The notes beneath the pieces are model-generated. The model was not told where the DNA came from. It saw nothing but the letters and a program-made list of their open reading frames with translations, and searched no databases. Below, in pieces: positions 1 through 9,748 of a DNA stretch of 64,000 nt. The DNA is taken from positions 248,001 to 312,000 of the forward strand of contig JAMLIB010000005.1 in assembly GCA_023954415.1 (NCBI GenBank), written 5' to 3'. The stretch's first letter is position 1; the number at the start of each line of letters is the position of its first letter. Made by a program: the position numbers and the translations under genes. The stretch is from Trueperaceae bacterium. Lineage in GTDB: Bacteria; Deinococcota; Deinococci; Deinococcales; Trueperaceae.

Positions 1-107
1 CCGGCGCCGGTCGGCGCCTGGCACAGGTCAGGACCAAGCGAGAAGAAGCAATCCCGGGGAAGAGGTCTGCGCGCACGCGCCGAAACCGCCCCCACGGAGG
101 AAGGTAA

Positions 108-503
108 ATGCAGACGGATCCAATCGCAGACATGCTCACGCGCATCCGCAACGCCGTGGCCAAGGCCGAAGCGAGCGTCGATGTGCCGGCGAGCAAGTTC
201 AAGCTGGCCCTCGGCCGGCTCCTGGTGGCGGAGGGCTACCTCAAGTCGATCGATGCGGTAGACGTCGAGGGCAAGCCCTACTTGCGCATCGGCCTCAAGT
301 ACGGCCACAAGCGCTCGCCCGTCATCCACTCCATCAAGCGCGTCTCCACCCCCGGCCGTCGCGCCTACGCCAAGGCCGAGCACGTCCCGGTCGTCCGCGG
401 CGGCCTCGGCCTCGCCGTCATCTCCACCTCGCGCGGCCTCCTCGCCGACCGCGAAGCTCGCCGCAACAACGTCGGTGGCGAGATCGTCTGTGAGGTGTGG
501 TGA
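108..503 (+). CDS. rpsH: 30S ribosomal protein S8
   Basis: Binds the central domain of 16S rRNA during small-subunit assembly and is a known translational repressor of the spc operon. The 131 residues match the family length: the N-terminal [13 protein letters not shown] block and the C-terminal ISTSRGLL and GGEIVCEVW blocks are all present. The ATG follows a strong Shine-Dalgarno (GGAGGAAGG, about 96-104). The stop overlaps the rplF start by one base (TGATG), so translation of the two is coupled. It is the first complete gene of the ribosomal cluster. The 107 bases upstream hold no recognisable end of rpsN. Confidence 0.98.
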   Translation: MQTDPIADMLTRIRNAVAKAEASVDVPASKFKLALGRLLVAEGYLKSIDAVDVEGKPYLRIGLKYGHKRSPVIHSIKRVSTPGRRAYAKAEHVPVVRGGLGLAVISTSRGLLADREARRNNVGGEIVCEVW

Positions 504-1045
504 TGTCGCGCATCGGCCGCTCGCCCATCCGCCTGCCCAAAGGCGTCGAGACCAGGCTCACGGAGCCGGGCAAGGTGTCGGTCAAGGGCCCCAAGGGCAG
601 CCTCGAGGTCGTCTTCAGCCCGCGCCTTGAAGTCAAGGAAGAGGCCGGCGCCCTCAACGTCGCGCGTCCGAGCGACAACCGCGACGACCGCGCCCAGCAC
701 GGCCTCGCGCGCACGCTGATCGCCAACGCCGTCACCGGCGTGACGGAAGGGTACGAGAAGAAGCTCGAGATCCACGGCGTCGGCTTCCGCTGCGCCAACA
801 AGGGCTCGAACCTGGAGCTGACCATCGGCTACTCGCACCCGGTCGTCGTCGAGGCCCCCAAGGGCATCACCATCCAGGCGACGGAGCCGACGCGCATCAC
901 CGTGAGCGGCATCGACAAGCAGCTCGTCGGCCAGGTGGCCGCCAACATCCGCGCCCTGCGCCCGCCCGACTCCTATCACGGCAAGGGCATCAGGTACGCG
1001 GGTGAAACCGTCCGACTCAAGCCCGGCAAGTCCGCGGCGCGCTGA
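503..1045 (+). CDS. rplF: 50S ribosomal protein L6
   Basis: Primary 23S rRNA-binding protein near the factor-binding site of the large subunit. The protein opens with [15 protein letters not shown], the usual L6 start, and has the two duplicated L6 folds; the C-terminal [19 protein letters not shown] is diagnostic. I chose the ATG at 503, which overlaps the rpsH stop by one base, over an in-frame GTG six bases earlier. Length is 180 residues, normal for L6. Confidence 0.97.
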   Translation: MSRIGRSPIRLPKGVETRLTEPGKVSVKGPKGSLEVVFSPRLEVKEEAGALNVARPSDNRDDRAQHGLARTLIANAVTGVTEGYEKKLEIHGVGFRCANKGSNLELTIGYSHPVVVEAPKGITIQATEPTRITVSGIDKQLVGQVAANIRALRPPDSYHGKGIRYAGETVRLKPGKSAAR

Positions 1046-1063
1046 AGCGGGGCAGGGTAGATC

Positions 1064-1417
1064 ATGAGCATGAACGTATCCGTACGCAAGGAACGCCGCG
1101 CCAACCGCACCCGCAGGCGGCTCAAGCGCCCGGTGCACACCGAGCGCCTGCGCCTCTCCGTGTTCCGCAGCGCCAAGCACATCTACGCCCAAGTGATCGA
1201 CGACGAGCAGGGCCGCACCGTGGCGGAAGCCAACAGCAAGGCGCTCGCCCCTCAGGGCAACAAGACGGAGCAGGCCAAGGCAGTCGGCAAGCTCCTCGCG
1301 GAGCGCGCCGTCGCTGCCGGTGTCAAGAGCGTCGTCTTCGACCGCGGTTCCTTCAGGTACCACGGTCGCGTCAAGGCCCTCGCTGAAGGGGCCCGTGAAG
1401 GAGGCCTCGAGTTCTGA
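1064..1417 (+). CDS. rplR: 50S ribosomal protein L18
   Basis: Binds 5S rRNA together with L5 in the central protuberance. The basic N-terminus ([16 protein letters not shown]) is followed by [18 protein letters not shown] and the C-terminal [26 protein letters not shown], all typical of L18. A second ATG two codons downstream (1070) could be the true start. The stop overlaps the rpsE ATG by one base. 117 residues. Confidence 0.97.
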   Translation: MSMNVSVRKERRANRTRRRLKRPVHTERLRLSVFRSAKHIYAQVIDDEQGRTVAEANSKALAPQGNKTEQAKAVGKLLAERAVAAGVKSVVFDRGSFRYHGRVKALAEGAREGGLEF

Positions 1418-1890
1418 TGGCTGATACCGACTTCGAAGACAAGGTCATCTTCATCCGGCGCACCGCCAAGACGTACAAGGGCGGCAGGCGGTTCCGGTTC
1501 GGCGCCATGGTCGTCATCGGCGACCGCAACGGTCGCGTCGGCGTCGGCCTCGGGAAGGCCAGGGAAGTCCCGGTGGCCGTTCAGAAGGGCCAGTACGTCG
1601 CGCGCCGCAACATCATCAACGTGCCCATCGAGGAGCCGGGCACCGTGCCGCACGAGGTCCTGGGCGAGCACGGCACCAGCCGCGTGATGCTCAAGCCCGC
1701 GGGCGCCGGCACCGGCGTCATCGCCGGCAGCGTGCCGCGCGCCATCGTCGAGCTGGCCGGCTACAGCAACCTCCTCACGAAGGAGCTCGGCAGCCGCAAC
1801 CAGACCAACGTGGCCTACGCGGTCATCGACGGCCTCAAGCAGCTCCGTACCTTCGACGAGGCCAAGCGCATCAGGGAGTCGGCGGAATGA
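1417..1890 (+). CDS. rpsE: 30S ribosomal protein S5
   Basis: Small-subunit protein at the mRNA entry and decoding side, contributing to accuracy. The N-terminal double-stranded-RNA-binding fold ([23 protein letters not shown]) and the C-terminal S5 domain ([19 protein letters not shown]) are intact. 157 residues. It starts inside the rplR stop (TGATG) and ends in a 4-base overlap (ATGA) with rpmD. Confidence 0.98.
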   Translation: MADTDFEDKVIFIRRTAKTYKGGRRFRFGAMVVIGDRNGRVGVGLGKAREVPVAVQKGQYVARRNIINVPIEEPGTVPHEVLGEHGTSRVMLKPAGAGTGVIAGSVPRAIVELAGYSNLLTKELGSRNQTNVAYAVIDGLKQLRTFDEAKRIRESAE

Positions 1891-2063
1891 AGGTCAAGCT
1901 CGTCCGCAGCCTGATCGGCACGACCAAGGCCCAGCGCGGCACGGCCAACGCCCTCGGGCTGAGGAAGATCGGCGACGTGCGCGAGATCGTCGACAACGAG
2001 TCGACGCGCGGCATGGTCAAGAAGGTCGAACACCTGCTCGCCATCGAAGGGGAGAAGCGGTGA
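1887..2063 (+). CDS. rpmD: 50S ribosomal protein L30
   Basis: Small large-subunit protein of 58 residues, read directly from the sequence: it starts [17 protein letters not shown] and contains the L30 pattern [16 protein letters not shown] and [11 protein letters not shown]. It sits in the invariant position between rpsE and rplO, overlapping rpsE by 4 bases (ATGA) and the rplO GTG start by 4 bases (GTGA). The length is usual for bacterial L30. Confidence 0.97.
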   Translation: MKVKLVRSLIGTTKAQRGTANALGLRKIGDVREIVDNESTRGMVKKVEHLLAIEGEKR

Positions 2064-2518
2064 AGCTCAACGAACTAAGCCCGGCACCGGGCTCGAAGAA
2101 GACGCGCAAGCGCGTCGGTCGCGGCCTCGGGAGCGGCCGCGGCAAGACGGCCGGTCGCGGCCAGAAGGGTCAGACCAGCCGCTCAGGCCATAGCCAAGGG
2201 GCGGGCTGGGAAGGCGGGCGCTCGCGCCTGATCATGCGGCTGCCGAAGCGCGGCTTCACGCGCGTGAAGGAGCCCCTCCAGCTCGTCAACCTCCGCGATC
2301 TCAACGCCTTCGCGGCCGGCGAGTCCATCGACGCCGCCAAGCTCGTCGCGTCCGGCCTCGTGCGCCGTGTCGACCACCGCGTCAAGCTCCTGGCCGACGG
2401 CGAGCTCGAGGTCAAGGGCCTCACCATCACCGTCGACGCCGCCTCGAAGGGCGCGCTCGCCGCGGTGGAAGCCGCCGGCGGCAAGGTCGTCCTGACCTCG
2501 ACCGGCGAGGGAGCCTAA
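2060..2518 (+). CDS. rplO: 50S ribosomal protein L15
   Basis: Late-assembly large-subunit protein. The flexible Gly/Arg/Lys-rich N-terminal arm (GRGLGSGRGKTAGRGQKGQ) and the MRLPKRGF block mark L15; the C-terminal globular part ends with AGGKVVLT. 152 residues. The GTG start overlaps the rpmD stop. It ends two bases before the secY ATG, so the two are expected to be co-translated. Confidence 0.97.
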   Translation: MKLNELSPAPGSKKTRKRVGRGLGSGRGKTAGRGQKGQTSRSGHSQGAGWEGGRSRLIMRLPKRGFTRVKEPLQLVNLRDLNAFAAGESIDAAKLVASGLVRRVDHRVKLLADGELEVKGLTITVDAASKGALAAVEAAGGKVVLTSTGEGA

Positions 2519-2520
2519 AC

Positions 2521-3837
2521 ATGCTTAAGGCTTTCCGCAATGCTCTGGTCATCCCGGACTTGCGGGCCAAGCTGCTCGTCACCATAGGCCTGCTGGCCGC
2601 TTACCGCCTGATGGTCCACATCCCGACGCCGGGCGTGGACGTCCAGGCGCTCAAGGCCGGCGCCCTAGGCGGCGGCGTCTTCTCCCTGCTCAACTTCATC
2701 TCGGGCGGCAACTTCGAGGTCTTCTCGATCGCCGCGCTCGGCGTGATCCCCTACATCACGGCGAGCATCATCATCCAGCTCCTCCAGAGCACGTACCCGC
2801 CCCTCGAGAAGCTCTCGAAGGAAGGGGAAGAAGGCCGGCGCAAGATCACGCAGTACACGCGCCTCGGCGCCACCGCGCTCGGCGCCATCCAGGCGCTCTT
2901 CCTCGCGATCGCCCTGATCGGACCGTCCGGCGCGCTCAAGGTCGGCTGGAGCAACGGGCCGTTCTTCTGGTTCGTGGTCCTCGTCACGCAGGTAGCCGGC
3001 ATCACCGTCGTCATGTGGCTTGGCGAGAAGATCACGGAGTACGGCATCGGCAACGGCATCTCGCTGATCATCTACGCCGGCATCGTGGCCGCCTTCCCCG
3101 GCGCGCTCGGTCAGCAGTTCGCCCTCATCGGCGCCGGCGAGGCCAACGTCTTCGGCCTCCTCTTCTACGTCGTCCTCCTCGTGGTCGCCATCGCCGGCAT
3201 GGTGCTGGTGCAGCAGGCCGAACGGCGCATCCCGGTCCAGTACGCCCGCAAGGTCGTTGGGCGCAAGGTCATGGGCGGTCAGACGACGTACATCCCCTTG
3301 CGGCTCAACGCGGCCGGCGTCATCCCGATCATCTTCGCCGTGGCCATCCTCGTGCTGCCGCAGACGATCCTCGGGGCCTTCCCCGAGATCGCCTGGATGC
3401 AGTCGCTCGCCAGCTGGTTCAACCCGAGCCAGTGGCAGGGCCTGCTCCTCAGCACGCTCCTGATCGTCGGGTTCACGTACTTCTACACCCAGATCTCGTT
3501 CGATCCGAGGCGCATCAGCGAGAACCTCCGCGAGTACGGCGGCTTCGTGCCGGGCGTGCGCCCCGGCCAGCAGACGACCGAGCACCTGACCCGCATCACC
3601 AACCGCATCACCCTCTGGGGCGCGCTGTTCCTCGGTCTGGTCAACGCCCTGCCGCAGGCCTTCTCCTGGCTCACGGGCCAGCAGCAGCTCTCGTTCGTCT
3701 TCTCCGGCACCGGCCTCCTGATCATGGTGGGCGTCGCCCTGGACACGTTGCGGCAGCTCGAGTCGCAGCTCATGATGCGCCACTACGAGGGCTTCGTGGC
3801 CAAGGGTCGCATCCGGGGCCGCGGGAGGCGCTTCTAG
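2521..3837 (+). CDS. secY: Preprotein translocase channel subunit SecY
   Basis: Forms the membrane channel through which SecA-driven and co-translational export occur, with SecE and SecG. The 438 residues hold about ten hydrophobic segments. Family blocks are visible: the N-terminal IPDLRAKLLVTIGLLAAYRL, the plug-region GGNFEVFSIAALGVIPYITASII, the cytosolic loop AERRIPVQYARKVVGRK and the C-terminal RGRGRRF. The partner secDF fusion is at 46662-48875. Last gene of the spc part, abutting adk directly. Confidence 0.98.
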   Translation: MLKAFRNALVIPDLRAKLLVTIGLLAAYRLMVHIPTPGVDVQALKAGALGGGVFSLLNFISGGNFEVFSIAALGVIPYITASIIIQLLQSTYPPLEKLSKEGEEGRRKITQYTRLGATALGAIQALFLAIALIGPSGALKVGWSNGPFFWFVVLVTQVAGITVVMWLGEKITEYGIGNGISLIIYAGIVAAFPGALGQQFALIGAGEANVFGLLFYVVLLVVAIAGMVLVQQAERRIPVQYARKVVGRKVMGGQTTYIPLRLNAAGVIPIIFAVAILVLPQTILGAFPEIAWMQSLASWFNPSQWQGLLLSTLLIVGFTYFYTQISFDPRRISENLREYGGFVPGVRPGQQTTEHLTRITNRITLWGALFLGLVNALPQAFSWLTGQQQLSFVFSGTGLLIMVGVALDTLRQLESQLMMRHYEGFVAKGRIRGRGRRF

Positions 3838-4425
3838 GTGCCTAGCCAAGACCACGAGGTCGTGCTGCTCATGGGCCCTCCCGGGGCGGGGAAGGGCACG
3901 CAGGCCAACCTGCTCGCCTCCGAGCGCGGCCTCGAGCAGCTCTCGACGGGCGCCATGCTTCGCGCCCACGTGCAAGGCGGCACGGAGCTCGGTAAGCGCG
4001 CCAAGGTCATCATGGACTCCGGCGCCCTCGTCCCCGACGACATCATCATCGGCATGGTGAGGGCCGAGCTCGACCGCATGCGACCCATCCGGGTCCTGCT
4101 GGACGGCTTCCCGCGCACCACCGTGCAAGCCGAGGCCTTGGACGACCTGCTGGCCAGCTACGGCGCGGGCATCGATTCCGCCATCGAGCTGGTCGTCCCG
4201 GAGTCGGAGCTCGTCAGGCGCCTCCTCGGCCGCGCCGCGGCCGAAGGCCGTTCGGACGACAACGAGGACACCATCCGTACGCGGATGCGGGTATACCTCG
4301 ACCAGACGCGACCGCTCCTCGACTACTACGCTGCGCAAGGCAAGCTCAGGAGCGTCGACGGCATCGGCACTACCGGTGAGGTCTTCGACCGGGTCGTCGG
4401 CGCCCTCGGAGCGGAGCGGGCATGA
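3838..4425 (+). CDS. adk: Adenylate kinase
   Basis: Cytoplasmic enzyme catalysing ATP + AMP = 2 ADP. The P-loop GPPGAGKGTQ is near residue 12, the AMP-binding LSTGAMLRA and LLDGFPRTTVQAEAL follow, and DDNEDTIRTRMRVYLDQTRPLLDYY closes the core. The LID is the short form without the four-Cys zinc site, giving 195 residues. The GTG start immediately follows the secY TAG. Its end overlaps the map start by 4 bases (ATGA). secY-adk-map is the standard order. Confidence 0.97.
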   Translation: MPSQDHEVVLLMGPPGAGKGTQANLLASERGLEQLSTGAMLRAHVQGGTELGKRAKVIMDSGALVPDDIIIGMVRAELDRMRPIRVLLDGFPRTTVQAEALDDLLASYGAGIDSAIELVVPESELVRRLLGRAAAEGRSDDNEDTIRTRMRVYLDQTRPLLDYYAAQGKLRSVDGIGTTGEVFDRVVGALGAERA

Positions 4426-5216
4426 TAGTCAAGCGCCGCAGCGAGCTCGAGGTCATGGCCGAAGCCGCGGTGATCAACCGCGAGGCCCTCGAGGTCGTCG
4501 AGCGTGCCGTGACGCCTGGCGTCACGACGCGCGAGTTGAACGCGCTTGCTGAAGATGCTATCCTCTCGCGCGGTGGTAAGCCGGCGTTCAAGGGTTACAA
4601 CGGCTTCCCCGCCACGATCTGCGCCAGCCCCAACGAGGTCGTCGTCCACGGTTTCCCGGACGACCGGCCGTTGGCGGAGGGCGACATAATCTCGATCGAC
4701 ATCGGGACGTTCTATCGCGGGTACGCGGCCGACATGGCCCGCACCTACCCCGTTGGCAACGTCTCGGTCGATGCCGAACGGCTCCTCGCTGTCACCCAGC
4801 GGTCCTTGACCGCCGGCATCGAGCGGGCCCAAGCAGGCGGCCGACTAGGCGACGTATCCGCGGCCATACAGGACGTCGTCGAAGCGGCAGGTTTCTGGGT
4901 AGTACGGGAGTTCGTAGGTCACGGCATCGGTCGCGACTTCCACGAAGGCCCCGAGGTGCCCAACTTCGGTCGTGCCGGTACCGGACCTGTTCTCCGTCCC
5001 GGCCTCGTCCTCGCGATAGAGCCCATGGTGGCTCAGCGGCGCGCACGCGTCGTGATCGCGGACGACGGCTGGACGGCCTCCACCGAGAACAGGTGCCTCG
5101 CGGCACATTTCGAGCACACCGTAGCCATCACGGAAGATGGTCCTTGGGTGCTTACGGCAAGCGGCAGTGGGACGAAGGTCATGCCCACCGCCAGGGGAGG
5201 TGTGCATGGCGCGTAA
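4422..5216 (+). CDS. map: Methionine aminopeptidase, type I
   Basis: Removes the initiator Met from nascent proteins co-translationally. In this 264-residue protein the metal ligands line up with E. coli MetAP: D93, D104, H167, E200 and E231, plus the substrate-side H76 and H174. The core 1-248 is a normal type I enzyme, followed by a short basic or neutral tail. The end overlaps the infA start by 11 bases, which places infA translation under local coupling. Confidence 0.97.
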   Translation: MIVKRRSELEVMAEAAVINREALEVVERAVTPGVTTRELNALAEDAILSRGGKPAFKGYNGFPATICASPNEVVVHGFPDDRPLAEGDIISIDIGTFYRGYAADMARTYPVGNVSVDAERLLAVTQRSLTAGIERAQAGGRLGDVSAAIQDVVEAAGFWVVREFVGHGIGRDFHEGPEVPNFGRAGTGPVLRPGLVLAIEPMVAQRRARVVIADDGWTASTENRCLAAHFEHTVAITEDGPWVLTASGSGTKVMPTARGGVHGA

Positions 5217-5475
5217 GAGTTCGGGTCCGCCCAGAAGGCCACGCGTTGAACGTCAGGAAGAGACGACGCAAGACACTATCCGCACCGAAGGCGTGGTACT
5301 TGAAGCGCGCCCCAACACGACCTTCTTGGTCCAGTTGGACGCAGGGCCCGAGATCCTTGCCCACGTTGGTGGCAAGATGCGCCGTCACTACATCCGCATC
5401 CTTCCCGGCGATCGCGTCGTGTTGGAGATCAGCACCTACGACCCCGAGAAGGGTCGCATCGTCTACCGCAAGTAG
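5206..5475 (+). CDS. infA: Translation initiation factor IF-1
   Basis: Binds the A site of the 30S subunit during initiation. The OB-fold sequence [39 protein letters not shown] and [12 protein letters not shown] is unmistakable. I chose the ATG at 5206 because AGGGGAGG lies 6 bases upstream; this gives 89 residues, with about 16 extra basic residues ahead of the 72-residue core of typical IF-1. A start at a later codon cannot be excluded, but no ATG or GTG with a good ribosome site lies closer. Confidence 0.95.
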   Translation: MARKSSGPPRRPRVERQEETTQDTIRTEGVVLEARPNTTFLVQLDAGPEILAHVGGKMRRHYIRILPGDRVVLEISTYDPEKGRIVYRK

Positions 5476-5487
5476 GAGAGTTGGAGC

Positions 5488-5604
5488 ATGAAAGTCAGGG
5501 CTTCAGTGAAACCAATGTGTGATAAGTGCAAGGTCATCCGTCGGCACGGCCGGGTCTACGTCATCTGCCCGAGCAACCCGACGCATAAGCAAAGGCAGGG
5601 CTGA
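5488..5604 (+). CDS. rpmJ: 50S ribosomal protein L36
   Basis: Zinc-ribbon protein of 38 residues in the large subunit, read from the sequence. Zinc ligands C11, C14, C27 and H33 are present in [19 protein letters not shown] and the [13 protein letters not shown] tail. It follows infA after 12 bases and precedes rpsM by 2 bases, the conserved alpha-operon position. This is the zinc-binding (C+) form. Confidence 0.97.
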   Translation: MKVRASVKPMCDKCKVIRRHGRVYVICPSNPTHKQRQG

Positions 5605-5606
5605 GA

Positions 5607-5987
5607 GTGGCGCGTATCGCGGGCGTAGACCTGCCTAGGGACAAGCGCATCGAAGCGGCCCTCCCGTACATCTACGGTATCGGCTGGAGCCGGTCCGTCG
5701 AGATCCTCACCAAGGCCGAGGTCGATCCGAGCACGCGCGTCAAGGACCTCACCGAGACCGAGGTCAGCCGCCTTCGCGAGATCGTCGACCGCGACTACAA
5801 GGTCGAGGGCGACCTGCGCCGCGAGGTGCAGCTGAACATCAAGCGCCTCATGGACATCGGCTGCTACCGCGGGCTCAGGCACCGCCGCGGCCTGCCGGTC
5901 CGTGGGCAGTCGACGAAGACGAACGCGCGTACCCGCAAGGGCCCGCGTCGCACCGTGGCCGGCAAGAAGAAGGCCCCGAAGAAGTAA
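5607..5987 (+). CDS. rpsM: 30S ribosomal protein S13
   Basis: Head protein of the small subunit contacting the P-site tRNA and bridging to L5. It begins [26 protein letters not shown], contains the S13 block [24 protein letters not shown], and ends in a lysine-rich tail. 126 residues. The GTG start lies 2 bases after the rpmJ stop. Confidence 0.98.
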   Translation: MARIAGVDLPRDKRIEAALPYIYGIGWSRSVEILTKAEVDPSTRVKDLTETEVSRLREIVDRDYKVEGDLRREVQLNIKRLMDIGCYRGLRHRRGLPVRGQSTKTNARTRKGPRRTVAGKKKAPKK

Positions 5988-6001
5988 GGACGCGCTGACT
6001 A

Positions 6002-6394
6002 ATGGCCAAGCCGACTACCAAGAACACGAAGAAGCGGGTCAAGCGCTCCATCTCGGAGGGCAAGGCGTTCATCCACGCTTCCTACAACAACACCATCGTG
6101 ACCATCACGGACATGGACGGCAACACCGTGGCGTGGTCCTCCTCGGGCTCCATCGGTTACAAGGGCTCGAAGAAGGGCACGCCGTACGCCGCCCAGCTCG
6201 CCGCCGCCGACGCGACCCGCAAGGCTCAGAACATGGGCGTCTCGCAGGTCGACATCGTCATCCGTGGCACGGGCTCCGGCCGTGAGCAGGCCATCCGCTC
6301 CATCCAGGCCACGGGCGTGAACGTCCGCACCATCATCGACGACACCCCCACCCCCCACAACGGCTGCCGCCCGCGCAAGCGGAAGCGCCCCTGA
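6002..6394 (+). CDS. rpsK: 30S ribosomal protein S11
   Basis: Platform protein of the small subunit near the E site. The signature [22 protein letters not shown], the [13 protein letters not shown] helix and the C-terminal [17 protein letters not shown] are conserved. 130 residues, with a slightly longer Lys-rich N-terminus. Co-directional with rpsM (14 bases between) and rpsD. Confidence 0.98.
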   Translation: MAKPTTKNTKKRVKRSISEGKAFIHASYNNTIVTITDMDGNTVAWSSSGSIGYKGSKKGTPYAAQLAAADATRKAQNMGVSQVDIVIRGTGSGREQAIRSIQATGVNVRTIIDDTPTPHNGCRPRKRKRP

Positions 6395-6433
6395 GTCTAG
6401 GGCGCGGCCCCGTGCTGGGGGCCTAGGAGAAAC

Positions 6434-7051
6434 ATGGGTCGATACAGAGGACCGATAGTCAAGATCTGCAGGCGCGAAGGCGCCAACCTGGTGGAGACGC
6501 CCAAGGTGCAGCGCTACATGGAGAAGCACCCCTACCCGCCCGGCCAGCACGGCCAGCGCCGTCGCCGCAAGCCGAGCGACTACGGGGTGCGCCTGCGCGA
6601 GAAGCAGAAGCTGCGCTTCTACTACAACATGAGCGAGAGGCAGTTCCACAACCTCTTCGAGGAGGCCAACCGCGCCGAAGGCTCGACGGGCACCGTCTTC
6701 CTCCAGCTCCTCGAGTCGCGCCTCGACAACGTGGTCTACCGCCTCGGCATCGCCTACACGCGGCGCCAGGCGCGCCAGTTCGTCGCTCACGGGCACATCC
6801 TCGTGAACGGCAAGCGCGTCGACGTCCCGTCTTACAGCGTGCGCCCCGGCGACACCATCGAGGTCTCCGCCAAGGCGAAGAAGAACGGCGTCATCCAGGC
6901 CAACATCGAGGACCGCAAGCGGGGCAAGCTGAACCCCTGGCTGGAGTTCGACTCGGAGACCATGAAGGGCCGCTTCCTGCACCGCCCTTCCCGCGAGGAC
7001 ATCATGGTTCCGGTCAACGAGCTCCAGGTCATCGAGTACTACTCGCGCTGA
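6434..7051 (+). CDS. rpsD: 30S ribosomal protein S4
   Basis: Nucleates 16S rRNA folding and is a known autoregulator in many bacteria. The S4 RNA-binding domain ([35 protein letters not shown]) is intact in 205 residues. Only one Cys (about residue 12) remains in the N-terminal region, so the three- or four-Cys zinc site known from Thermus S4 is absent. The 39-base gap before it can fold GGCCCC (6406-6411) with GGGGCC (6418-6423), just ahead of the ribosome site TAGGAGA. That could be a control hairpin, but this is inference. Confidence 0.97.
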   Translation: MGRYRGPIVKICRREGANLVETPKVQRYMEKHPYPPGQHGQRRRRKPSDYGVRLREKQKLRFYYNMSERQFHNLFEEANRAEGSTGTVFLQLLESRLDNVVYRLGIAYTRRQARQFVAHGHILVNGKRVDVPSYSVRPGDTIEVSAKAKKNGVIQANIEDRKRGKLNPWLEFDSETMKGRFLHRPSREDIMVPVNELQVIEYYSR

Positions 7052-7092
7052 GCGGCGAGCGCACCAACTAAGTCGCTACCGAGGAGGTACCG

Positions 7093-8031
7093 GTGCACAT
7101 CATCCCAGAGTTCAAAGCCAAGGTCTCGGGCAGCTACGGCGAGTTCGTCGTCGAGCCGCTACCGCGCGGCTACGGCGTCACGCTCGGCAACCCGCTCAGG
7201 CGCATCCTGCTCTCGTCCGTGCCTGGCACGGCGGTCACGAGCGTCTACATCGAGGACGTCCTGCACGAGTTCTCGACCATCGACGGGGTCAAGGAGGATG
7301 TCATGCAGATCATCCTCAACCTCAAGGACCTGGTCGTGAAGATGCACGACGAGGACCCCGTCACGCTCACGCTGCGCGCCGACCAGCCCGGCGCGGTCAC
7401 GGCCGCCATGTTCGACGTGCCCTCGACCGCGGAGGTCGTGAACCCCGACCTGCACATCGCCACCCTCTCGAAGGGCGGCCGGCTCGTCATGGAAGTACGC
7501 GTCGAGCGGGGCGTCGGGTACGTGCCCGCCGAGGTGCACGGCACCAAGGACCGCATCAACTCCATCCCCGTCGACGCCATCTACACGCCTGTCCGGCGTG
7601 TGGCCTACCGCGTCGAGGACACCCGCGTCGGCCAGAAGACCGACCTTGACCGCCTCACCCTGCGCGTCTGGACCGACGGTAGCGTCGACCCGCGCGACGC
7701 GCTCGACGTCGCGGTCGAGACGCTGCGCGCCCAGCTCAACGTGTTCAGCGGCGACGGCGGCCTCGAGGAAGAGCCGGCCCCCGTACTGGTCATCCCCAAC
7801 GGCAAGGTGGAAGAGCAGAGCACGCCGGTCGAGGAGGTCACGATCAGCTTGGAGAGCCTCGACCTGTCCAGCCGCGTCCTGCACTCGCTGCAAGAAGAGG
7901 GGATCGACTCCGTCAACGCCCTCCTCGCGCTCTCCGAGCGCGACCTGAAGAAGGTCGGCGGCGTCGGCGAGAAGTCGCTCGAAGAGATCAAGGAGCGCCT
8001 TGCGGCGCGCGGATACAACCTAAAGGAGTGA
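7093..8031 (+). CDS. rpoA: RNA polymerase alpha subunit
   Basis: Dimerises to nucleate RNA polymerase assembly; its C-terminal domain binds promoter DNA and activators. The N-terminal domain carries GNPLRRILLSSVPG and the RxE-type assembly segments. A linker of Glu/Pro-rich sequence runs from about residue 225 to 250. The C-terminal domain holds SSRVLHSLQEEGIDSVNAL and the helix-hairpin-helix GVGEKSLEEIKERL. 312 residues. The GTG start has a strong GAGGAGGT ribosome site at about 7081. Confidence 0.98.
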   Translation: MHIIPEFKAKVSGSYGEFVVEPLPRGYGVTLGNPLRRILLSSVPGTAVTSVYIEDVLHEFSTIDGVKEDVMQIILNLKDLVVKMHDEDPVTLTLRADQPGAVTAAMFDVPSTAEVVNPDLHIATLSKGGRLVMEVRVERGVGYVPAEVHGTKDRINSIPVDAIYTPVRRVAYRVEDTRVGQKTDLDRLTLRVWTDGSVDPRDALDVAVETLRAQLNVFSGDGGLEEEPAPVLVIPNGKVEEQSTPVEEVTISLESLDLSSRVLHSLQEEGIDSVNALLALSERDLKKVGGVGEKSLEEIKERLAARGYNLKE

Positions 8032-8036
8032 CCTAG

Positions 8037-8393
8037 ATGCGCCATATGATGCGCGGCCGCAAGTTGAGCCGCTCCAGCAGCCACCGTTCCGCCCTGGCCC
8101 GCAGCCAGGCGACGGCGCTGTTGCGGCACGGCCGGATCAAGACCACGGTGACGAAGGCGAAGAGCCTCCAGCCGTTCGTGGAGAAGCTCATCACGACCGC
8201 GCGCGGCGGCGACCTGCACGCTCGCCGGCTCGTGGCACGCGAGATCCACGATCTCGACGTCCAACGCAAGCTCATGCAGGAGATCGCCCCCCGCTACGCG
8301 CAGCGCGCGGGCGGCTACACGCGCATCTACCGCCTCACCACCAGGCGTGGCGACGGCGTGCAGGAAGCGTTCATCGAACTCGTCAACGACTGA
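8037..8393 (+). CDS. rplQ: 50S ribosomal protein L17
   Basis: Large-subunit protein near the polypeptide exit tunnel. It starts [29 protein letters not shown] and ends with [15 protein letters not shown]. 118 residues. It follows rpoA by 5 bases and is the last gene of the cluster; a strong hairpin terminator follows. Confidence 0.98.
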   Translation: MRHMMRGRKLSRSSSHRSALARSQATALLRHGRIKTTVTKAKSLQPFVEKLITTARGGDLHARRLVAREIHDLDVQRKLMQEIAPRYAQRAGGYTRIYRLTTRRGDGVQEAFIELVND

Positions 8394-8419
8394 GGCGCTT
8401 CCGAGCGCTCGAGTGAGTG

Positions 8420-8454
8420 CGCCCCCGGCATCCGCATGCCGGGGGCGTTGCTTT
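8420..8454 (+). terminator. Intrinsic terminator after rplQ
   Basis: A perfect 12-bp stem (8420-8431 with 8436-8447, CGCCCCCGGCAT and its complement) with a CCGC loop is followed by TTGCTTT. It ends the ribosomal/rpoA transcription unit and separates it from the convergent deoB. Confidence 0.9.
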
Positions 8455-8504
8455 GCCGCCGCGCCTCTGCGGCGGCCGGCCGGGCCCCCGGGGCAGCGCG
8501 GTCG

Positions 8505-9665
8505 CTAACGCGCGAAGCTCGTGCCGACGCCCGCCCAGGGCACCCGCAGTAGGTCCGCCACGCTCGCCCCCACGTCGGCGAAGGTCTCGCGCGTGCCGAG
8601 GTCCCGCGCCGCGACCCCCGGGCGGTAGTAGAGGAGCAGACCGTACTCGCGCGTGTGGTCGGTCCCGTGCCACGTCGGGTCGTTGCCGTGGTCGCTCACG
8701 AACAGCAGGGCGTCATCAGGCCCGGTGGCGGCGAGGAAGTCCGGGATGCGCTCGTCGAGCTCGCGCAGGGCGGCCGCGTACCCGGCCGGGTCGCGACGGT
8801 GACCGTAGAGCGAGTCGAACTCCACCAGGTTGGTGAACACGAGCCCGGCCGGCCGCGCGCGCATCAGCTCGAGCGTCCGCTCGATGCCGAGGGCGTTGGT
8901 GCCGGCCGCGACCTCGCGCGTGAAGCCGCGATGGGCGTAGATGTCGGGGATCTTGCCGACCCCGATCACCTCGCGGCCCGCCGCCTTCAACGCGTCGAGA
9001 ACGTTCGGCGGCGGCGCCACGGAGTAGTCGTGACGCTTGTCGCCCAGGCGCACGAACGCGCCCGGCTCGCCCGCGAAGGGCCGCGCGATCACTCGGGCGA
9101 CCGCGTTCTCGCCCTGCAGGATGGCCCTGGCCCGCCGGCACCACTCGTAGAGCGTCTCGAGCGGCACCACCCCTACGTGTGCGGCCACCTGGAAGACGCT
9201 GTCAGCGCTCGTGTACACGATGGGGTAGCCCGTGCGCAGGTGCTCGGGGCCGAGCTCGTCGAGGATCGTCGTGCCAGAGGCGGGGTAGTTGCCGAGGTGG
9301 CCGCGGCCCGTCGCGGCGTCGAACTCGCGCATGACGGCGTCCGGGAAGCGCTCGAACGTGCGGAACGGGTGTTCGAGCACGGTGCTCATGAACTCCCAGT
9401 GGCCCGTCGTCGTGTCCTTACCCACCGACAGCTCGGCCAGGCGACCGTGGCTCGCGAGCGGCGCAGCGCCGCGCGGCAGGCTTTCCACCCCGGCGATGTT
9501 CGCGAGGCCGAGCGCGGCCAGGCGCGGCAACGCCACGCCGGTCGCGCCGACGACGTGGTCGAGGGTATGGGCCCCGGCGTCGTCCCCGCCGGGGCCGCCG
9601 AAGTCGGCCGCGTCCGGTAGGGCGCCGACGCCGACGGAGTCGAGTACGACTAACGTCACGGTCAT
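8505..9665 (-). CDS. deoB: Phosphopentomutase
   Basis: Interconverts ribose-1-phosphate (or deoxyribose-1-phosphate) and the 5-phosphate in nucleoside salvage; cytoplasmic and manganese dependent in the family. It opens [19 protein letters not shown] with the metal-binding Asp. The alkaline-phosphatase-type motifs [24 protein letters not shown] and [20 protein letters not shown] are all present. 386 residues. The ATG at 9665 is preferred over one eight codons earlier because a TATACT -10 box ends 6 nt before it. Divergent from tilS-tadA. Confidence 0.97.
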   Translation of the reverse strand: MTVTLVVLDSVGVGALPDAADFGGPGGDDAGAHTLDHVVGATGVALPRLAALGLANIAGVESLPRGAAPLASHGRLAELSVGKDTTTGHWEFMSTVLEHPFRTFERFPDAVMREFDAATGRGHLGNYPASGTTILDELGPEHLRTGYPIVYTSADSVFQVAAHVGVVPLETLYEWCRRARAILQGENAVARVIARPFAGEPGAFVRLGDKRHDYSVAPPPNVLDALKAAGREVIGVGKIPDIYAHRGFTREVAAGTNALGIERTLELMRARPAGLVFTNLVEFDSLYGHRRDPAGYAAALRELDERIPDFLAATGPDDALLFVSDHGNDPTWHGTDHTREYGLLLYYRPGVAARDLGTRETFADVGASVADLLRVPWAGVGTSFAR

Positions 9666-9671
9666 GGCGCG

Positions 9672-9677
9672 AGTATA
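9672..9677 (-). promoter_or_regulatory. -10 box of deoB, leaderless type
   Basis: TATACT on the minus strand is separated by exactly 6 nt from the deoB ATG, leaving no room for a ribosome site. No clear -35 box is seen. Confidence 0.7.
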
Positions 9678-9736
9678 TGAGCCCGCCACCCGGGCCGCGG
9701 CGCGCCGCCGCGCGAGGACACGGGATCGTCGCGGGC

Positions 9737-9742
9737 GATAAT
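9737..9742 (+). promoter_or_regulatory. -10 box of tilS-tadA, leaderless type
   Basis: GATAAT lies exactly 6 nt before the GTG at 9749 and there is no Shine-Dalgarno sequence. It is back to back with the deoB promoter. Confidence 0.65.
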
Positions 9743-9748
9743 GCGAGC

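Noticed and set aside
1-107. 3' end of rpsN or another ribosomal protein gene
   Set aside because: None of the three forward frames ends in a recognisable S14 or L5 tail. The sequence looks like an intergenic leader with a GC hairpin.
2665-4338. 557-codon minus-strand ORF opposite secY and adk, and similar long antisense ORFs (for example 57005-59053, 12015-13112)
   Set aside because: These are shadows caused by high GC content. They lie wholly opposite conserved genes, lack ribosome sites and have low-complexity His/Asp/Arg composition.
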